NCBI RefSeq assembly: GCF_028453695.1
Contig: NC_135774.1
Span: 11,966,001 to 12,030,000 of the forward strand
DNA length: 64,000 nt
Reading direction: 5' to 3'
Source: Augochlora pura
Taxonomy: Eukaryota; Arthropoda; Insecta; Hymenoptera; Halictidae
The notes beneath the pieces are model-generated. The model ran no database searches and was not told the DNA's origin. It saw nothing but the letters and a program-made list of their open reading frames with translations. Positions within the stretch are counted from its first letter, which is position 1. Every line of letters begins with the position of its first letter. The translations under genes were made by a program, and so were the position numbers. This document shows positions 24,402 to 38,382 of this stretch, one piece after another.

Positions 24402-26467
24402 CTGAAAAATAAACGAGAATCGATTATTAATCAGCGTGGATCAGGAGAAGGGAGGGGAGGAAGAGAGGCACGCGAACGGGTAAATACAGCCGGAATGGGA
24501 AGTTGGACGATCGCGGGCAGGGGGGAGGGGGGAGGTGGTGGGGGGAGCAGGTTCGATAAAACAGGGGTGCAAAACGAAAGTTTCTAATTGGACGCGAGCC
24601 CGCGGAATATGTAGCGTGAATTCGCCAGTTCGCGCGGAAATTTTCACGCAGTGATTACGTCGAACAACGGTGGGGAGGGGGAGGGGGCTGTAATTAAAAA
24701 ATGCAGATAATTAACAGCTAACTTCTCTCGTGGACTCGTGTCGTGAGTGCAATTCGCCGGAGTTCGAGTATGTTTTGACGCCCGGTGGAAAATCGTGCCC
24801 GCGCGCGTGTTCTTTCGATCGCCGTTCGCGGATTAAATAGAAAAAGTAAGCGGGGGGAACTTTCCTTTCATAAACGGAGCCATCGGTTAACTCGTTTAAC
24901 AGTTTTACTGACAACAATGCCGAGCAATTTCATAAAATTCGAGTGTTTTATCGCATCGGGATTTCAGCTGCTGCGATATCAATTGTTTGCGAAATGATTT
25001 TATCTACTACGGATCCTAATCAAAACGTAACGACGAAATAGATCAACGTAATAATTAATTTACAAATCTGAACGAATAATACCGTCGTCCATATAAGGTG
25101 CGGCGGTATCATTGAATATAAAATATAATAGATGGATCGTATTATTAATAAGTGAACTTACGATGATATAAACTGCATGACAGTGCGCGTGCAATCTAAT
25201 TTCGTTATTTTCGCATGCATAAACTATTGGCTGCAAATGGAATTTAATGGAATAATTAAATAAGAATCGTATGGTGACGGTGGATCAAACGCGGCGAGTG
25301 TGGACGCAATAATGTGGAGTTAAGAAGAGAATGATTCTTTGACGGAGCACCGTAGTCGCTAAAGACTGAGAGATTAACAGCAATTCGAATGGCGGCGCAT
25401 GCTTCAATTGGAATAACTGTGGTTCCCGGAAAGTATCCTCTTATTCCCCCATGCTCGAGAACGTCGAAGGAGCTTTCCAGCAATGGCATTGATATTTCGT
25501 GCGGTGTACTAATTGAATACAGGGGAAGGCAGCCAACCCTCCGGCGTTCCGCTTAAGTGGCGGTTGTCGAGGTCTCTCCGAATGGCACAACACCGGGAAC
25601 CCGCGCTGCGTATATACCCGGGCTTACAAATAAATACCTAAAGAGCCTCCTGTCGATTTCAACACGCCATTTCCGCGCGCATAACCAGACACGTGCGCGC
25701 ACACAGCGACCGCATTTTCGATCTTCGGCGACCGCCGTTACCGGGACCCTTCGAAAATTAACAAATTGCAATCATCCGACCCGCCGACCGTACATTTAAT
25801 ACGCCGCAAAATTTTGCGCTAACCCGTCGCGATGGAATTACTGCGCCATGCTTTAGTTAGGAACTAGGCGACGAGTAAATAATACTAGAGAGATGCATGA
25901 AAAATTTCTCTGTAATTTGCATATTTTGTATTGCGTCGATGTTTCTCTTACTTGAAAGGATTAACAACCAGAATGGGAATATTTTATACAAGATAAAAAT
26001 TATTTAAGATGATTGGAAGAAATGAAGAACAGATAAAAATGTTTTTGTTACTTGAATAATTTTAATATGTAAATATTTACAATTTTAATCGTGTCATTTT
26101 TATCGAACAAAATCCTGAGTCTATAAGGAACTATATTTGATAAATATAATTGTATATAATAGTATTTTTATGTATCTTCGATTTTACATGTTCTACCTTG
26201 ACATATTTTAGCTTAAACTTATCTTATTGTTCAGCTTACTACGAATTTAATGTATTTTCTTTATTTCTGTAACAAATGATTTTAACTCATAAATACTAGA
26301 AAATATATAACAGTAATAATAATTATTGTTTTCGAAAGGAAGAAATTATGAATATTTTGTGAATATAAAAAAGTAATTCTCGCAGTGTGAATAATGTACA
26401 GTATGACGAAATTACACACGTTGCAACCCAATATCTATACTATATATTATATATATTTATGATTAAA

Positions 26468-26787
26468 TTAACCCCTTCCCGTGCCATTTAGCTCGACGAA
26501 ACTCGGGCCCGCGCTGGTCCGCATCAACGCGCGCTAAACAGACCAGACTGATGTTTGTAAACAGGTCGCAATACGATCCGAAATGTAGATGCCCGCAATA
26601 TTTTTACATAAACATCGCGAGTCAGATTCGCGATGTTTATGTTTGGCCCAAGTATCTGTTCGCGAGTCTGACTCGCGATGTTTATGTTTGGCCCAAGTAA
26701 CTGTTCGCGAGTGTGACTCGCGATATTCATGTTTGGGCAAAAATCTTCATCGCGAGTCTGACTCGCTAAAGTACGGGAAGGGGTTAA
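26468..26787. mobile_element. TTAACCCCTTCCCGT foldback element with palindrome array
   Basis: Inverted ends of at least 15 bases, TTAACCCCTTCCCGT on the left and acgggaaggggttaa on the right, extended by TTTAGC/GCTAAA matches. Inside the right half are four units of about 45 bases, each built on the palindrome CGCGAGTCxGACTCGCG followed by atgtttatgtttggccca. The frames over this part only reflect the repeat. Confidence 0.85.
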
Positions 26788-27725
26788 GTAATTTAAAATA
26801 GGAAAAAATCTAAAGAATTCGTAAATCCTAATGCACTATTTTTAATCCATTAAAATAATTTAAAAAAAAATGCCTTGCTATATAGTTCCTACTTCTTAAA
26901 ATCAATAGAAACAATTATTATTTGCCATAGACACTAATACCCTGCAATAAGAAATTTTAGTACGTCGTACCAAAAAATATTTTAAAAACTATTCGAGGTC
27001 ATACTAACTTTTTAACGTGTTTAAAGATAGAAATTTCTCTGTTAATTAAAGAGTGCCCCGAATAGTCAGATATGAAGATCACGCAAAGTGAAGACGCATG
27101 TCGTTCCAAATATATCAATTATCTGTCCCAAATGTTCACTTGTCATACAATAAAATTCGTTTATTTCGAACCCCGGCCGATTTGCCGCAAATCCTTATCA
27201 GAAATAAATCACGTAACGGTGTCTGGAAATAGAAAATGTATGAGTCTTGAATATTAATCGTGTTTCACCGTCGTCGAAAGACATATTGTGGAAACACGTT
27301 CGGCGGTGTTCATGTATAGTTAAATTGGGGTTGTCCGCCGCCGAGCCGGAGATGTTCGTTTAACGATAGACTTTGCCGGCGAGGCTCTCGTTCGTCCGCG
27401 AGTTCACAGAGAGATTGAAATAAACATACGTGCGGGACGGCTCGTTAATACTGTTCCCAGCGACAAAATCACGCGGCGTCCACGCAGCTCGCCGACGCCA
27501 ATTACCCTTATTCGTGAAACTTTTATTCCCCGGGACGCGGACGGTCGCATTAAACCGTTAAAGCGATCCGTAAAACATCTCGTAACGGTGTGTCCGCGAA
27601 TTCCGTCCACCGGACCAAACCGCAAATTGGAATATCATATTCTCAGTTTATAACGAACGCGCATCAACCGGCTGTAATTGCGGATCCCGCGGCGCGTTTA
27701 ATTATTCACAATTAAAAAAAATATA

Positions 27726-27761
27726 TATAGAGAGAGAGCGAGAGAGAGAGGGAGAGGGAGG

Positions 27762-27806
<45 letters not shown>
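27726..27806. repeat. GA microsatellite
   Basis: About 80 bases of GA/GGGA repeats with a nearly pure GA run from about 27768. Confidence 0.95.
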
Positions 27807-27808
<2 letters not shown>

Positions 27809-30800
27809 GCTCCGGCGGGCATCAGTCACGGAAAATTATCGGGTCTACGTACACGGATACGGAATAGATTCGAACCGCGGCGCGCTTTGTATTCCGAACG
27901 GTTACATCGGGAAATTTTGCCCTTCGATTTTCGCGGGGGGAGAAAATTCGTGTCCGATTGCAACTTTTTTCACGCGTTGCGGCTTTTAAATTACAGACCG
28001 ACGGATCCTCGTTAACTTTTGCGCGTCGGTGTATATTTTTTTTTCCCCCACCCCCGGATTTCTAGGGATTTCATAATTTCCCGTAATTTTCACGACAATC
28101 GCGGCTTTAATTAACACACGTATCCGAGTCCGCAACGGATGGTTTCCGCTGGAAAATCGGGAAATTCTCGCCAGAGTTCTCAGACTGGTAATTTCCGATC
28201 GGCGGCGAGTTTTGTATTTTGTTGTCGGGAACGATCGCGGAGCTTCGACATTCATTTAAATCGAACCGCCCCGATTCGGTGAACATATTTCCGGGACGCG
28301 CTTTAACAAAATGTTATAAGAGAAATCAATTTTTGTTTTGCCCGTGGAGGGAAATACTGCTTCGATGGATGTCCTTTCCCCTCGAGTCGTTGCGCGTTCA
28401 TTATTAAAATTAAAAGGCGATATTTATGACGGATGAAACGCCGGAATCGGTTTTCAATAACGCCGTGTTATTATTTATTTATTAATATGATTAAGTGAAG
28501 GAGCAATTTTGCATTTAATACGTATCGCTTTGGCTGGAATCATGCTACTTTTGAACATAACCTCGCAAAGCAATCAATATACGCTTTTTCCTCTCAGTGT
28601 AAAATACTGTTAAAAATCGCTAATGTTGTATTTATCACTGAAATAAGGAAGCAATATTTAAGTCTGGTATGACATCAGAGTCATCTTTATTAAATTATTA
28701 AAATGATTAAGTCAAGAAACAAATCTCTATCAGACTATCAGTCATTACAAATCAAACCATAAAATTTTTACAAGACATTTTCGTCTGTAATTATTTTATT
28801 AAGAATTGAGAACTTATTATAAATATTAATTAGTAGTAAATATCGTGTGGAAGAACATTTAGAGAAGATATAGCTTGAAATGAGTGAAGAAGTACATGAA
28901 TGAATTAATTATGGTAATTACAATATATGTCAAGCATTGATAGTTGCAATTTTCTCCTAACTATTAAAATATTACTAAATATTAAATTTTGCGACTTGAA
29001 TTATATTCTTATAAATCCTAGAGTATTTGGAATGCTACATTCCAGCAAAACGTCCCGGAAAGAATCCAAATTGCTGTTCCCTCGTAAATGCCGCTCCGCT
29101 AAATATTTTCCAGGTCCGCGGCCGGCATTACGATCTCGTTGATGAATCGCGCGCGAATGCGGTCAATATTAAGGTAGTGGGATCCCGGGACAAGGGAATG
29201 ACCCAATAAAAATAGTAGTACAGGACACGGAGTCCCGGAGGGCTGCGTTTAAAACAGCTCACGTAGGTGACACGCCGCGCCGAGATCATTCTTGGTCTTT
29301 CCTTTTCTTTCGTCTCTACGGCTCGCGGACGTGAGACGTTGCACAATGATCGATCGTCCGGCCGGATCAAAGGCCAGAAACCTTCGCCGGTGCCTTGAGG
29401 GGCTTCACAAAGGGTTATAATAAGCCGTCTCGGGGCGAAAACGCGGCCACTCGAGTTCGAGGGACGGTAACTCGAACCGTCGACACCGTTGTCTATGCCG
29501 CTGAAACCGGATACTGTCAGTCGGACGAATCCGCGGGAATATCAACCGGGATCCCCTGGTCGTGGACGGCCGCTCAAGGCCGCTCGCGCATCCGTCGCGT
29601 ATCCTTTGACTCTACTTTGCCATTCAGCCGATAAGGCGCGGCCCTCCACTTTGTCATTCAGCCGATGCGACCCCGGCGACGTCTCCCGCGATTCGAGGGA
29701 ACGGCAAGTGCACAAACGTTTCCCATTCGAATCTTGTATTCCGGAGTACGTTTTGCGCGCGCGCGCTCGCGTCCCATGAATAACATTTTTCTGGATCCAT
29801 CTCGCCAGGGGAACGGCCGTCTCGTCCGTTCCGATCACAATATTATTGCCGCGCAATTAAAGTAAATTGTCCGCCGTAGATTGCGCTCTTTGATCGCCGT
29901 GTTATCGTATAAATTCATTCGGCGGACCGAAAGCAACAGTTTCGTTTGTGCCGGTCCGCTAAATTAACCCCGGACGCAGTTCGACGACTCGAAGTGATGG
30001 AGACCTCTGGTAATAACTTGTTGGGTTCGAATGCTACGGACGTCGGTTGCGATAAAATACAATATTTATGCAGTCGTTAAATAAATATAAATTCTCTTTC
30101 TTTTCTAAGAAAATATAACTATCAAAGTGTATCACGCAATCTGTAGCTCCAAAAATTATTTAAGAATTTTCTCCATTTTTATATTTCTAAAATTTTTAGA
30201 ATTTTGCATTTAATAACATTTTGTGCTTGTTCTCGTAGTTAAGTCGCGCTTTAGATCCGCGAGCGATTCCATGGCGATTATACGGTATCATCGCGCGAAG
30301 AGACAAGAAACTTGGAAGGTACAGCGGCCTTGGACCCGCAGAACTCGCCCTACCATAATCCTTAAGCGACCAGGAGCGGGGAAGAGTTTCGAAGAGACAT
30401 GAAAAACGGCCGGAGCCTGTCGCGCAATCGTTTCCTTCTTTCGACGTCGTTTCAATTAGCGGCCGGAGATTTACGGCTCTGCATCTGCGAACACCTTCTT
30501 GTCGCGCGCCTCGGCATCCTCGAGATACTTGGGACTCAGTGGACTCGAATTGAATTCCAAGCGGGGCTAACAATGGGAGGCGAGAGACCGTGCGGGAAGG
30601 GTGGCCCGAACCCGTGTTATATCTTCCCTTCATCTCCGTCAACCGCGACAGGAAAAATTACCGGTAATTTCGGCGGAGGGTCGCAGACGGACACATCTGA
30701 CGACGGGGACCCGGACCACCCCCTTATTTTTCGTCGAATCAATTCTCGTCGTCCTTATCATTTATTAAACGGGCGTAACAATCGCGCACGGGTCCCGGTA

Positions 30801-31179
30801 TTTGTTCCAGCGTGGGCCGTGCGCGAATGTTTGGCTGTTTGTGGCCGGGGCCGGCAACGCGGTCGATTCAATTTTTGAAGAACCCCGGTACCCTGGCCGA
30901 CATAATTGAATGCCCGTCGCTGTGTAAACAGGAGTAATAGCGGCCGGGGCGCGCAGGCTCGTTTTAGAAACAGCTCTCGGAGTTTATGGGCTCACTGCAC
31001 TCGCTTAGCGAAGGGAAAACGGTTCAACGATATATCAATTGCCCCGGGAGCCGAGTTAACGCTTCGTAGACATTTTTCCTAGGAAATTAAACGATGCGAG
31101 GTCGATGGTAATGCTTCCGCTGATTATAGACCTGTTAATGGACACTTTGATTACTACGTTAATCTTCTTTGCAACGTTA

Positions 31180-31574
31180 CTATTCTTCGTAATTTTGTAA
31201 ATTGGTGATACAAAGCCGCCGGTTCCAGACTATCGTTTCGCACCGTGAACGTTGACTACCGTCTGTCGACGTTTTTATCTCCCGATGACCTCGATGACAA
31301 GCCTCCCCCGGGAATGCTGAAACATTTACGTGCGTTTGCCTGACAAATTCTCCGCTGCCACTACTGACAGATCGTCCACATATCGGGCACAAGCACCAAC
31401 TATTTCTGGCTGTAGTAGATCAATGTTTTTCGACTCGTTGGAAAGAGCAGACTTCACGCTTTGAGGACAATCTAGTTTGACTTGCTGAACAAATGTTTTT
31501 TCGTGCTCTTCAAAGGTCCGCGAAGTTGAGTTTTTTTGGCTGAGAATGTGTGGCCACGGAAGGACATTCTTCAA
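31180..31574 (-). pseudogene. Possible frameshifted coding relic with CPxC motif
   Basis: Two overlapping minus-strand frames read like parts of one protein: FEEHEKTFVQQVKLDCPQSV...IDLLQPEIVGA in the first, then LCPICGRSVSSGSGEFVRQT with HVN after it in the second. C-x2-C followed by H-V-N recalls a UBZ4-type zinc finger, but the last cysteine is absent and a frameshift is required. It may equally be chance. Confidence 0.15.
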
Positions 31575-33324
31575 GTTCGTATTGTCGAGAGTAAGTAGTT
31601 ATTTAAGATAATTATGCGAATGAACTCTTTTTATTCGAGTATTTTATTCGAATAATTCATTACTTCTTAATTGATTAATTTATACATAATTTTAACTACA
31701 TATTTATTCGAATGATTGCTTGTTCGAATAATTCTTGCCCACCTCTGATCTGCAACAATGTTGTATTGTTACATGGTTCATGAAATTTCGTTTTATTTCT
31801 ACCTCGATGTTGGCATCCCATTGCTAATAAAAATTCATAGAAAATTTCTGTTACCCAAAACTGTCCAATTTTCGGCCATCGATCAATTTCTTGGAAGAGT
31901 GAGCGAGATACTATAATTTTACCGTATACGTTCGATGGTTTTCATATCTTGTTCAAATAGAACACTGTCGCTAAACGTATGGATCAATAAAGGATACTAA
32001 AGTATATATGCTTTCTGACCAGTTAGCTGTTTGTCACGAGTACACTAAGAAATGACAACATTTTGTATTACGAGGCCACAAAATAGCTGATTGGTTAATT
32101 ATTCCTCAGGAAACGGCTGACCTATGTTTGACTGACAACGTCTGTCGTCAAAAATAGCTAACTGGTTAATCATTTCGCAGGAAGTACCAGCCAACGCTAA
32201 CTTTATCTGACACCCTTAGCGCGCCATGGTCATTAGCGCAGAAAATACAATGTCGTCGAACACCGTTTCCTCGTGTCCGTCGATAAAATTGAAACACCGC
32301 GGTAGAAAAACGAAGGCAATCCCGTGGATCGAAAATCCGCGGAGCCACCCTCATCTGCGGTAATCAAAGATCTGTCGACGAAAGAGAGCCGGCCACGTAA
32401 TCGAACGGCCGCTCTGTCCATTTTCCACGGCGAAGAATATTCATGTTAACGACCGAATAAACAGAAGACCAATTTCCGGCGTGTCGCATCGAAGTGACAA
32501 GCTAAGACACATTTCCCACTCGCCTCTCTCCCCCCCCCCTCCTCCCTCCCCCCTCTCGCCGTCCCGCGTGTCCTCGAGGAAAATTATCAAGGAGCGCCCT
32601 TTTTCCCCGCGGACGTTCTATCATAATATTCCCGGCGCCCTGTCAGCCGGCCAGAAGTATTGACTTTCCAGTCGGGGGAAAAGGGTTGAAATATTTTCAC
32701 CTGTCGTATTTTCGATCGAGCTGCCCTATTGCTCCCGGATAAAGCCGGGACGAACATCCGACACACTGAACATTCCATTCCGACGACATCGCCACCGAGA
32801 ACCACTCCGATTGAAAGGAAGATGCACTGGCCGCAAAAGCTTCCAAAGCAAAATGCCCGGTTTCAGAGATTTCGTGTAATAACACGGTTCGCTTTTTGTC
32901 TCTCGACCCGCAGACGCTTCTGCTCACGGAGTTGGTTTATCTGTCCCCTTTTCCACGCTGGTATTTTCCAGCTTTGGGAGAGGTCGTGTCCACGGTCAAT
33001 TGGACATCTAATAGAATGTTTATTAGTAGTCGAGTTATTATAAAATTATTATAAAAATGGTTTGATGCAATATGAAACAGTAAAAAGAAGCATATTGCAT
33101 TCATCTTATTGTAATTGTGAAAGAAAATATAAAATATGGTATATAATAAATATTATATTATTTATCATTTTCAATATTAATCTTTCATTTTCTCTAAAAT
33201 AATTATTTACATTACTAAATCTATAATAAGTCCACCTCAGGAATTTTTAAAGACCGTAGATTTTCGACGATTATTCAGGGATCATTATTGACTTGGAATG
33301 TTTCAACCACTTGCTATATTATTT

Positions 33325-33500
33325 TCTTTACAATTACAATTATCAGGACTTTTTCGTTCACAATAAATTCTTAGAAGAAAAGGGAAATTTATATTTATTG
33401 TTATTTATAGTTAACATTTACTTGGATGTTTAAATATTGGTGTAAAGGGAATAGAATTTGATTTCGACTTAAAGGAACAATTTTCAAACCTAATAAGAAA
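33325..33500. mobile_element. Relic related to the 62 kb TTAACCCC element
   Basis: The stretch from tttctttacaattacaat through atttacttggatgtttaaat to cgacttaaaggaacaa follows, with gaps, the interior of the element at 62053-62284 (tttctttacagatacaat, ctacttgaatgtataaat, cgacttaaaggaacgg). The ends are lost. Confidence 0.45.
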
Positions 33501-34980
33501 CTTAATGAGAGAGAATCGATGAATGATTAAATACGTCATCATACAAAATATTTCAAGCTTTATACGTATGTTAGCAAAATATACTAACATTTTGGACCAT
33601 GCGACATATCCATCTAATAATGTGTCAATAATTAACGAAGACAATCTTTACTCTGCCCAAAGACCCGCCTTCTATTTATCATCGCATCTACAAAATTATT
33701 CACCTAAACGTTCGCTAAATCGACCGAGCTAGTACACTATAGCAAACGATTCAGAACTTTCTAGAATATGGAACAGATTATAGTCAGAATGTCGACATCG
33801 CAGGCATTTCCTTAAATAACTTCCTCGTCAGAAGGCTCCACAGCCCGCCTAAATCCCCGCAGTCCATCCGCGCCCGAAACCGCCGGAAGATCCGCCGGGG
33901 AAAAAAGTGCCGAGAAAATATTCAACGTAGAGACGTTGGTCTTTCATCGAGCCCCGAGCCCCGGCTATTGCCAAACTTTTCCCCGATGGCGTGCTAACAA
34001 AAACGTTCCGGCGCAGCGCGAAGTAGAGTCGGACAATGTTTCCTCAGCCGGTAACCGAGTGCTCGTTGACCCATGCGTTCCCCTGTCTCCGGAGGAGATT
34101 CTATACAATGCCGTCGCGAGGCGAAAGAAGAAGAAAAAAAAAAGGGAACGGCGGTAGAAGCGAAAATGACAGACAGGGAAAATAGGAGAGGGTTTACGAG
34201 CATTCACGATGGGAAATCGATGCGATATTTCATCCGTTTCGCCGTCAACGGCCTCGAAGGTGCGAGCAGCCAAGTTGCAGAGACTCGATCACACCTCTCC
34301 CCCCTCCTCCCCATCGCGCAGCCTTCTGCCAACCCCCCGCCCTCCGCCACCTCTCCCTCCCTCCCTTCCCCCCCTTAACACCCTTGAAAATCCTTTAAAC
34401 GTTCATCCCTTTAAGGAGTAGCACGTCGTCGAGCCGATAAGCCCGACGCTCGATGCAACCCCCGGCGTCACCTTTCGATCGGTCGATTGCCCTACAGTGT
34501 GAAGTCATCCGTGTGCTGGAACGCCGTGAAAGATAGGCGAAACGTGCCGCCGCCCATTTGCATTTCACCGGCGGCGGGAGCAAATTTTCGACGATCTATA
34601 ATCTGAATTAGTATCGCCGTTCTCTCGACTCGGTTAACCGTGCTACCGCGTCGGCCTGCATACCGGGTGCCACCACGACCCCGACTCCATCCCCTGCGAT
34701 GGAATTGAAAACGCTTCGGGTGCATTCACTGTATACACCTAGCTCGTCTTCGCTGGTCTTTTCATTCAAGATACCGATTTAAAAAGGAAATTTTATAGAA
34801 ATTTCAATCCTTTTGGATCAGGTAATTTATTAACCTGAACCATCTTTATGTTACGCTATTTTTCGCAAAGAATTTTTAATGAAGAATCTGCCGAGTTAAA
34901 ATTCTGCATTATGTTTGTTGTTACTAAAAACTTTTTTTACAGAAGGCGTATTATAATTATTAGATCGGATCCTTATAGAT

Positions 34981-35310
34981 ATTAAATTTTATGATCGAAA
35001 GAATTTTTGGCAATTATGTTATAATCTTTTAATCTAATACTTCCTATAAACAATCTATAGTAAAACCACAGTTCTGTAAAACGTTTTAAGAATTTGTGAA
35101 AATATTTTTGGAAATACTGGAACACATTGAGTTGTCGATAATAAATTCTGTAAATTAAATAGTCGATATTAAATTCTATGATCCAAAGAATTTTTATCAA
35201 TTATATTATAATTTTATAATCTAATACTTCATATAAACAATCCAGTAAAATCACAGTTCTGCAAAACGTTACAAAAATTTGAAAAAATATTGTGGAACAT
35301 ACGTATTGTA
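34981..35310. repeat. Local duplication, period about 187 bp
   Basis: attaaattttatgatcgaaa at 34981 and attaaattctatgatccaaa at 35168 start two copies, both continuing through ctaatacttc-ataaacaatc and cacagttctg-aaaacgtt. Confidence 0.85.
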
Positions 35311-36670
35311 TTATTCGAATTCGTATCGCAGTCATGGTAAATGTATCGAAGATTGAAATGATTCGAAGATTGAAAAACGTAGCGAGGTAATTACAATGCG
35401 CCGATCGGAATTGTGACTACGCACCCGGCCAGATTATTTCATTTCTCAAATCGAAACCACCCTGAGGGACTAATGGTATTATATTTCATAATTTATTCGA
35501 AACTTTCAGTCCACATAATTAATTCCATTTCCGCAGCTAACGAGACGTGAAAACAATGGAACGAACAAAATATATTTATTTATTTTACGTACGCTCCATA
35601 TTCTCTTATCGTCGGAACTGTTTTAATGAAACTTTTGGAAACAGTGTCCTGTTAATTAAGCTTGTCACTTCGAAATTAGCGTCGTTTATCTGAATCTTTG
35701 TGCGCTCTCATATTACATTAACAATATCGTCTACGGACATATATCGATGAATAAAACCTCGATAAAATTATTTTTGTTTGGTTTATTGTTATTTTACAAT
35801 ATTCGTTATTATTTCGTTTATCGTTTAGTATACCATTATGGTGGATATTGTTAATTATATTGTAAAGAAAAACCGTGTTTGTCATTGATCGACGTTTATG
35901 AAAAAAATAGATAGAGTAAATATGAAAGAACGGGAACATTTTATTATTATTAATTATTATAAATTAATTGTTACTTTTAATTTACTAAATTTCTTAACAG
36001 ATAAAACATATTTAGATTTACCTGTCTTTCGTCAAAATTTTTACTTTGCCCAAGAATCCACAGTGTATCATCCCACTTTCAATTCACATCGATCGGTCAA
36101 CTCTTTACGTCAGCGCCCCGCGGTGAAAATATTTTTTCGTGGCAAGTGATTAACAGATTAAGCCGCGGTGTCCAAACAGCGTGAAACAAAAAGGTCGCGC
36201 ATTCTCCTCGCGACGATCCAATATTCGATTGACCGTGGACCGTGCGCGCAAAGCGTCCGACTATTTTACGCGCGGCGCGCTGTACTCGTAAAGCCTTTGA
36301 AAAGTTGACGCCGGGGATCGATAAGCCGACACGGCGACGCGCGATACCTGTCGACGCCTTTCGATCGGTCGATTGCACGGCGACAGAGGCTCGGTGACGA
36401 CGTCTAACCCGAAGACGGGGGGTCGGGGGGCCTCGTTAACACCCGGCCGGCGGAGAATTAATTAATAAACAAGTGGCGAGACGAAGACGCGGGGAGAAAA
36501 AAATTCCGCGGCGGAAGCGAGACGCGGAGAGGCAAAGTAAGAGCGGAAGCGTAGAAGAGCCACGTGGGAAATAAAGTAGCGATCAAGACTGATTAAGTGG
36601 TGAATCATGGATGCAGCGGGCGCATTATCGCGCGTATGGTCGCGCTGATCGGGAATAATGAATGGGGCAA

Positions 36671-36779
36671 GAAATCGTCGAAGAAAATGCCGAAGAAAAT
36701 GCCGAAGAAATTGTCGAAGAAATTGTCGAAGAAAATATCGAAGAAAATATCGAAGAAAATATGAAAGAAAATATCAAAG
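36671..36779. repeat. 12-bp tandem repeat, 9 units
   Basis: Units GAAATCGTCGAA, GAAAATGCCGAA, GAAATTGTCGAA and GAAAATATCGAA in pairs. Because 12 is a multiple of three, the plus-strand frames are periodic; one reads EENAEENAEEIVEEIVEEN. No start and stop context supports a gene. Confidence 0.9.
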
Positions 36780-38150
36780 AATGGGAGTCGTTGACACTCG
36801 TCGTTGTTAAATAAAAAAAAACGTTGGCCGTCTGTTCCCTGGTTAATTAATGATAACGAGTCGGCGTCGATGCCACCGGTACTACGGCATAAGTTCGAGT
36901 TAGTTCCCGATACTGTTTTGTAATCTCGATCCGACGTCAATGGGAGCCGAGAGGCAAATTTGCATTGTTAATTGGAAAGCGGTGACCCGTGGAAATTAAA
37001 AATGTACGCCGGCCGGAAGTTCGATAATAAGGGAACGATTTCTTTGTACAATTAGATGGAAAGCTCCAGCGGGACGTTCATTAAAACCTGCCACGTTGAC
37101 GGGCATAATTTTTACACTGTCGTTACGATCTCCACTGTTGCGCGACAGTTCGAATGTTTGCCGCTTGCATTATGAAACGCGGCGCTTTGTGACGAGTCTC
37201 AGTTCGCTCCTCGACTGACGCAAAGGCATTTTTAATTTTGTCTTCGACCGTTTCACCTACCCGCGCGACACGTGCGAATTATAATCGGTGTCGTTGCAAC
37301 GTTCATTGAGAACGCGCACTGTAATACACGTGAATGAGCTAATTTCGAGTTTCGAATTTGTTCGCGGTATTTAGGAAAATTGCATCGGACAGAGAACTTA
37401 CGAAATTACTGAAATATTCAGCCCTTGCGTTATGGAAATGAATGCAACAATTTGTAGAATTTAATCCTTCCGTCTTGAAATCTTTGCTTTAATTCGCTGG
37501 CGGATTACTCGGCTGATTAAATTTAAAATTCTCATACAGATATAACAAACTCGAGAGTGTTAACAACAGTCCATGTTTAACATGCTTTCTTAATAATTTT
37601 TTAACGCGTCGGAGGACACGCATGCGACTCGTCCAAATTGCAACATGATCAAGTTTGTTGACTTGACTAGCACGTCTCCATTCGCGGAGACTGATTCCAA
37701 AGTTTCGGTCGATGGTACACGGGAACACAGCTCCATCCGCCCAGTGTACGCTACCGGACTGCATTGAGTAGTTTGCTAATTACTGAAGTGCACTTAATAT
37801 TTACCCGTCGGTCAAACATAATTTTTGTTGGGCAGCGGCAAACGCGTGAGGACACTGCAAATATTCTCGTTGTGCCGAAAGTTTGTTGAGGACAGGATTT
37901 TTCGACACCTAATTGGTCGGTAAGTAGATTCTGACGAGTCCGAAGTTTATTAGTTCAGAATAATTGACATGGTTAAATCATTGTTTTTAATAAACGGATT
38001 ATTAGCACTGATTAAAAATAGGATAAGTAAATGAACGACTGCTGTATACTTTTGGCAGATTATAAATTTCGAAATGAGTAACATTAAAATAAAATAATAA
38101 ATTAAATAAAAGCAAGACGCTGGAAAATATGACACTAACGTCAAAGGTTA

Positions 38151-38382
38151 TTAACCCCTTGCACTATAATAACGAGTCAGACTTGTAATAAAGATTTCAT
38201 GCATATTACTAATTATTTCAAATCGAAACCAAATATAATTCTTCTATTACCAAAGTACAGAAACGAACGTAAATAAAGACAATACAAGAAATAGGAATTG
38301 TCTAGTCCTATTAAAGAAAGTATTCGAAATGAATAAATGCTGATTAACACAGGATGAAAGGAATCATATTGCAAGGGGTTAA
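38151..38382. mobile_element. TTAACCCCTTGCA foldback element (232 bp)
   Basis: Left end TTAACCCCTTGCACTAT and right end ATTGCAAGGGGTTAA are inverted repeats. A diverged half palindrome, ACGAGTCAGACTTGT, lies 22 bases inside the left end. No reading frame of note. Confidence 0.75.

Noticed and set aside
26589..26801. Repeating HRESDSRCLCLAQV frame, and a CRISPR-like look of the array
   Set aside because: The units are nearly identical throughout, with no unique spacers, and lie in a eukaryotic foldback element.
31326..31574. YVDD in a minus-strand frame, as in reverse transcriptases
   Set aside because: None of the flanking reverse transcriptase motifs is present; four residues are a chance match.
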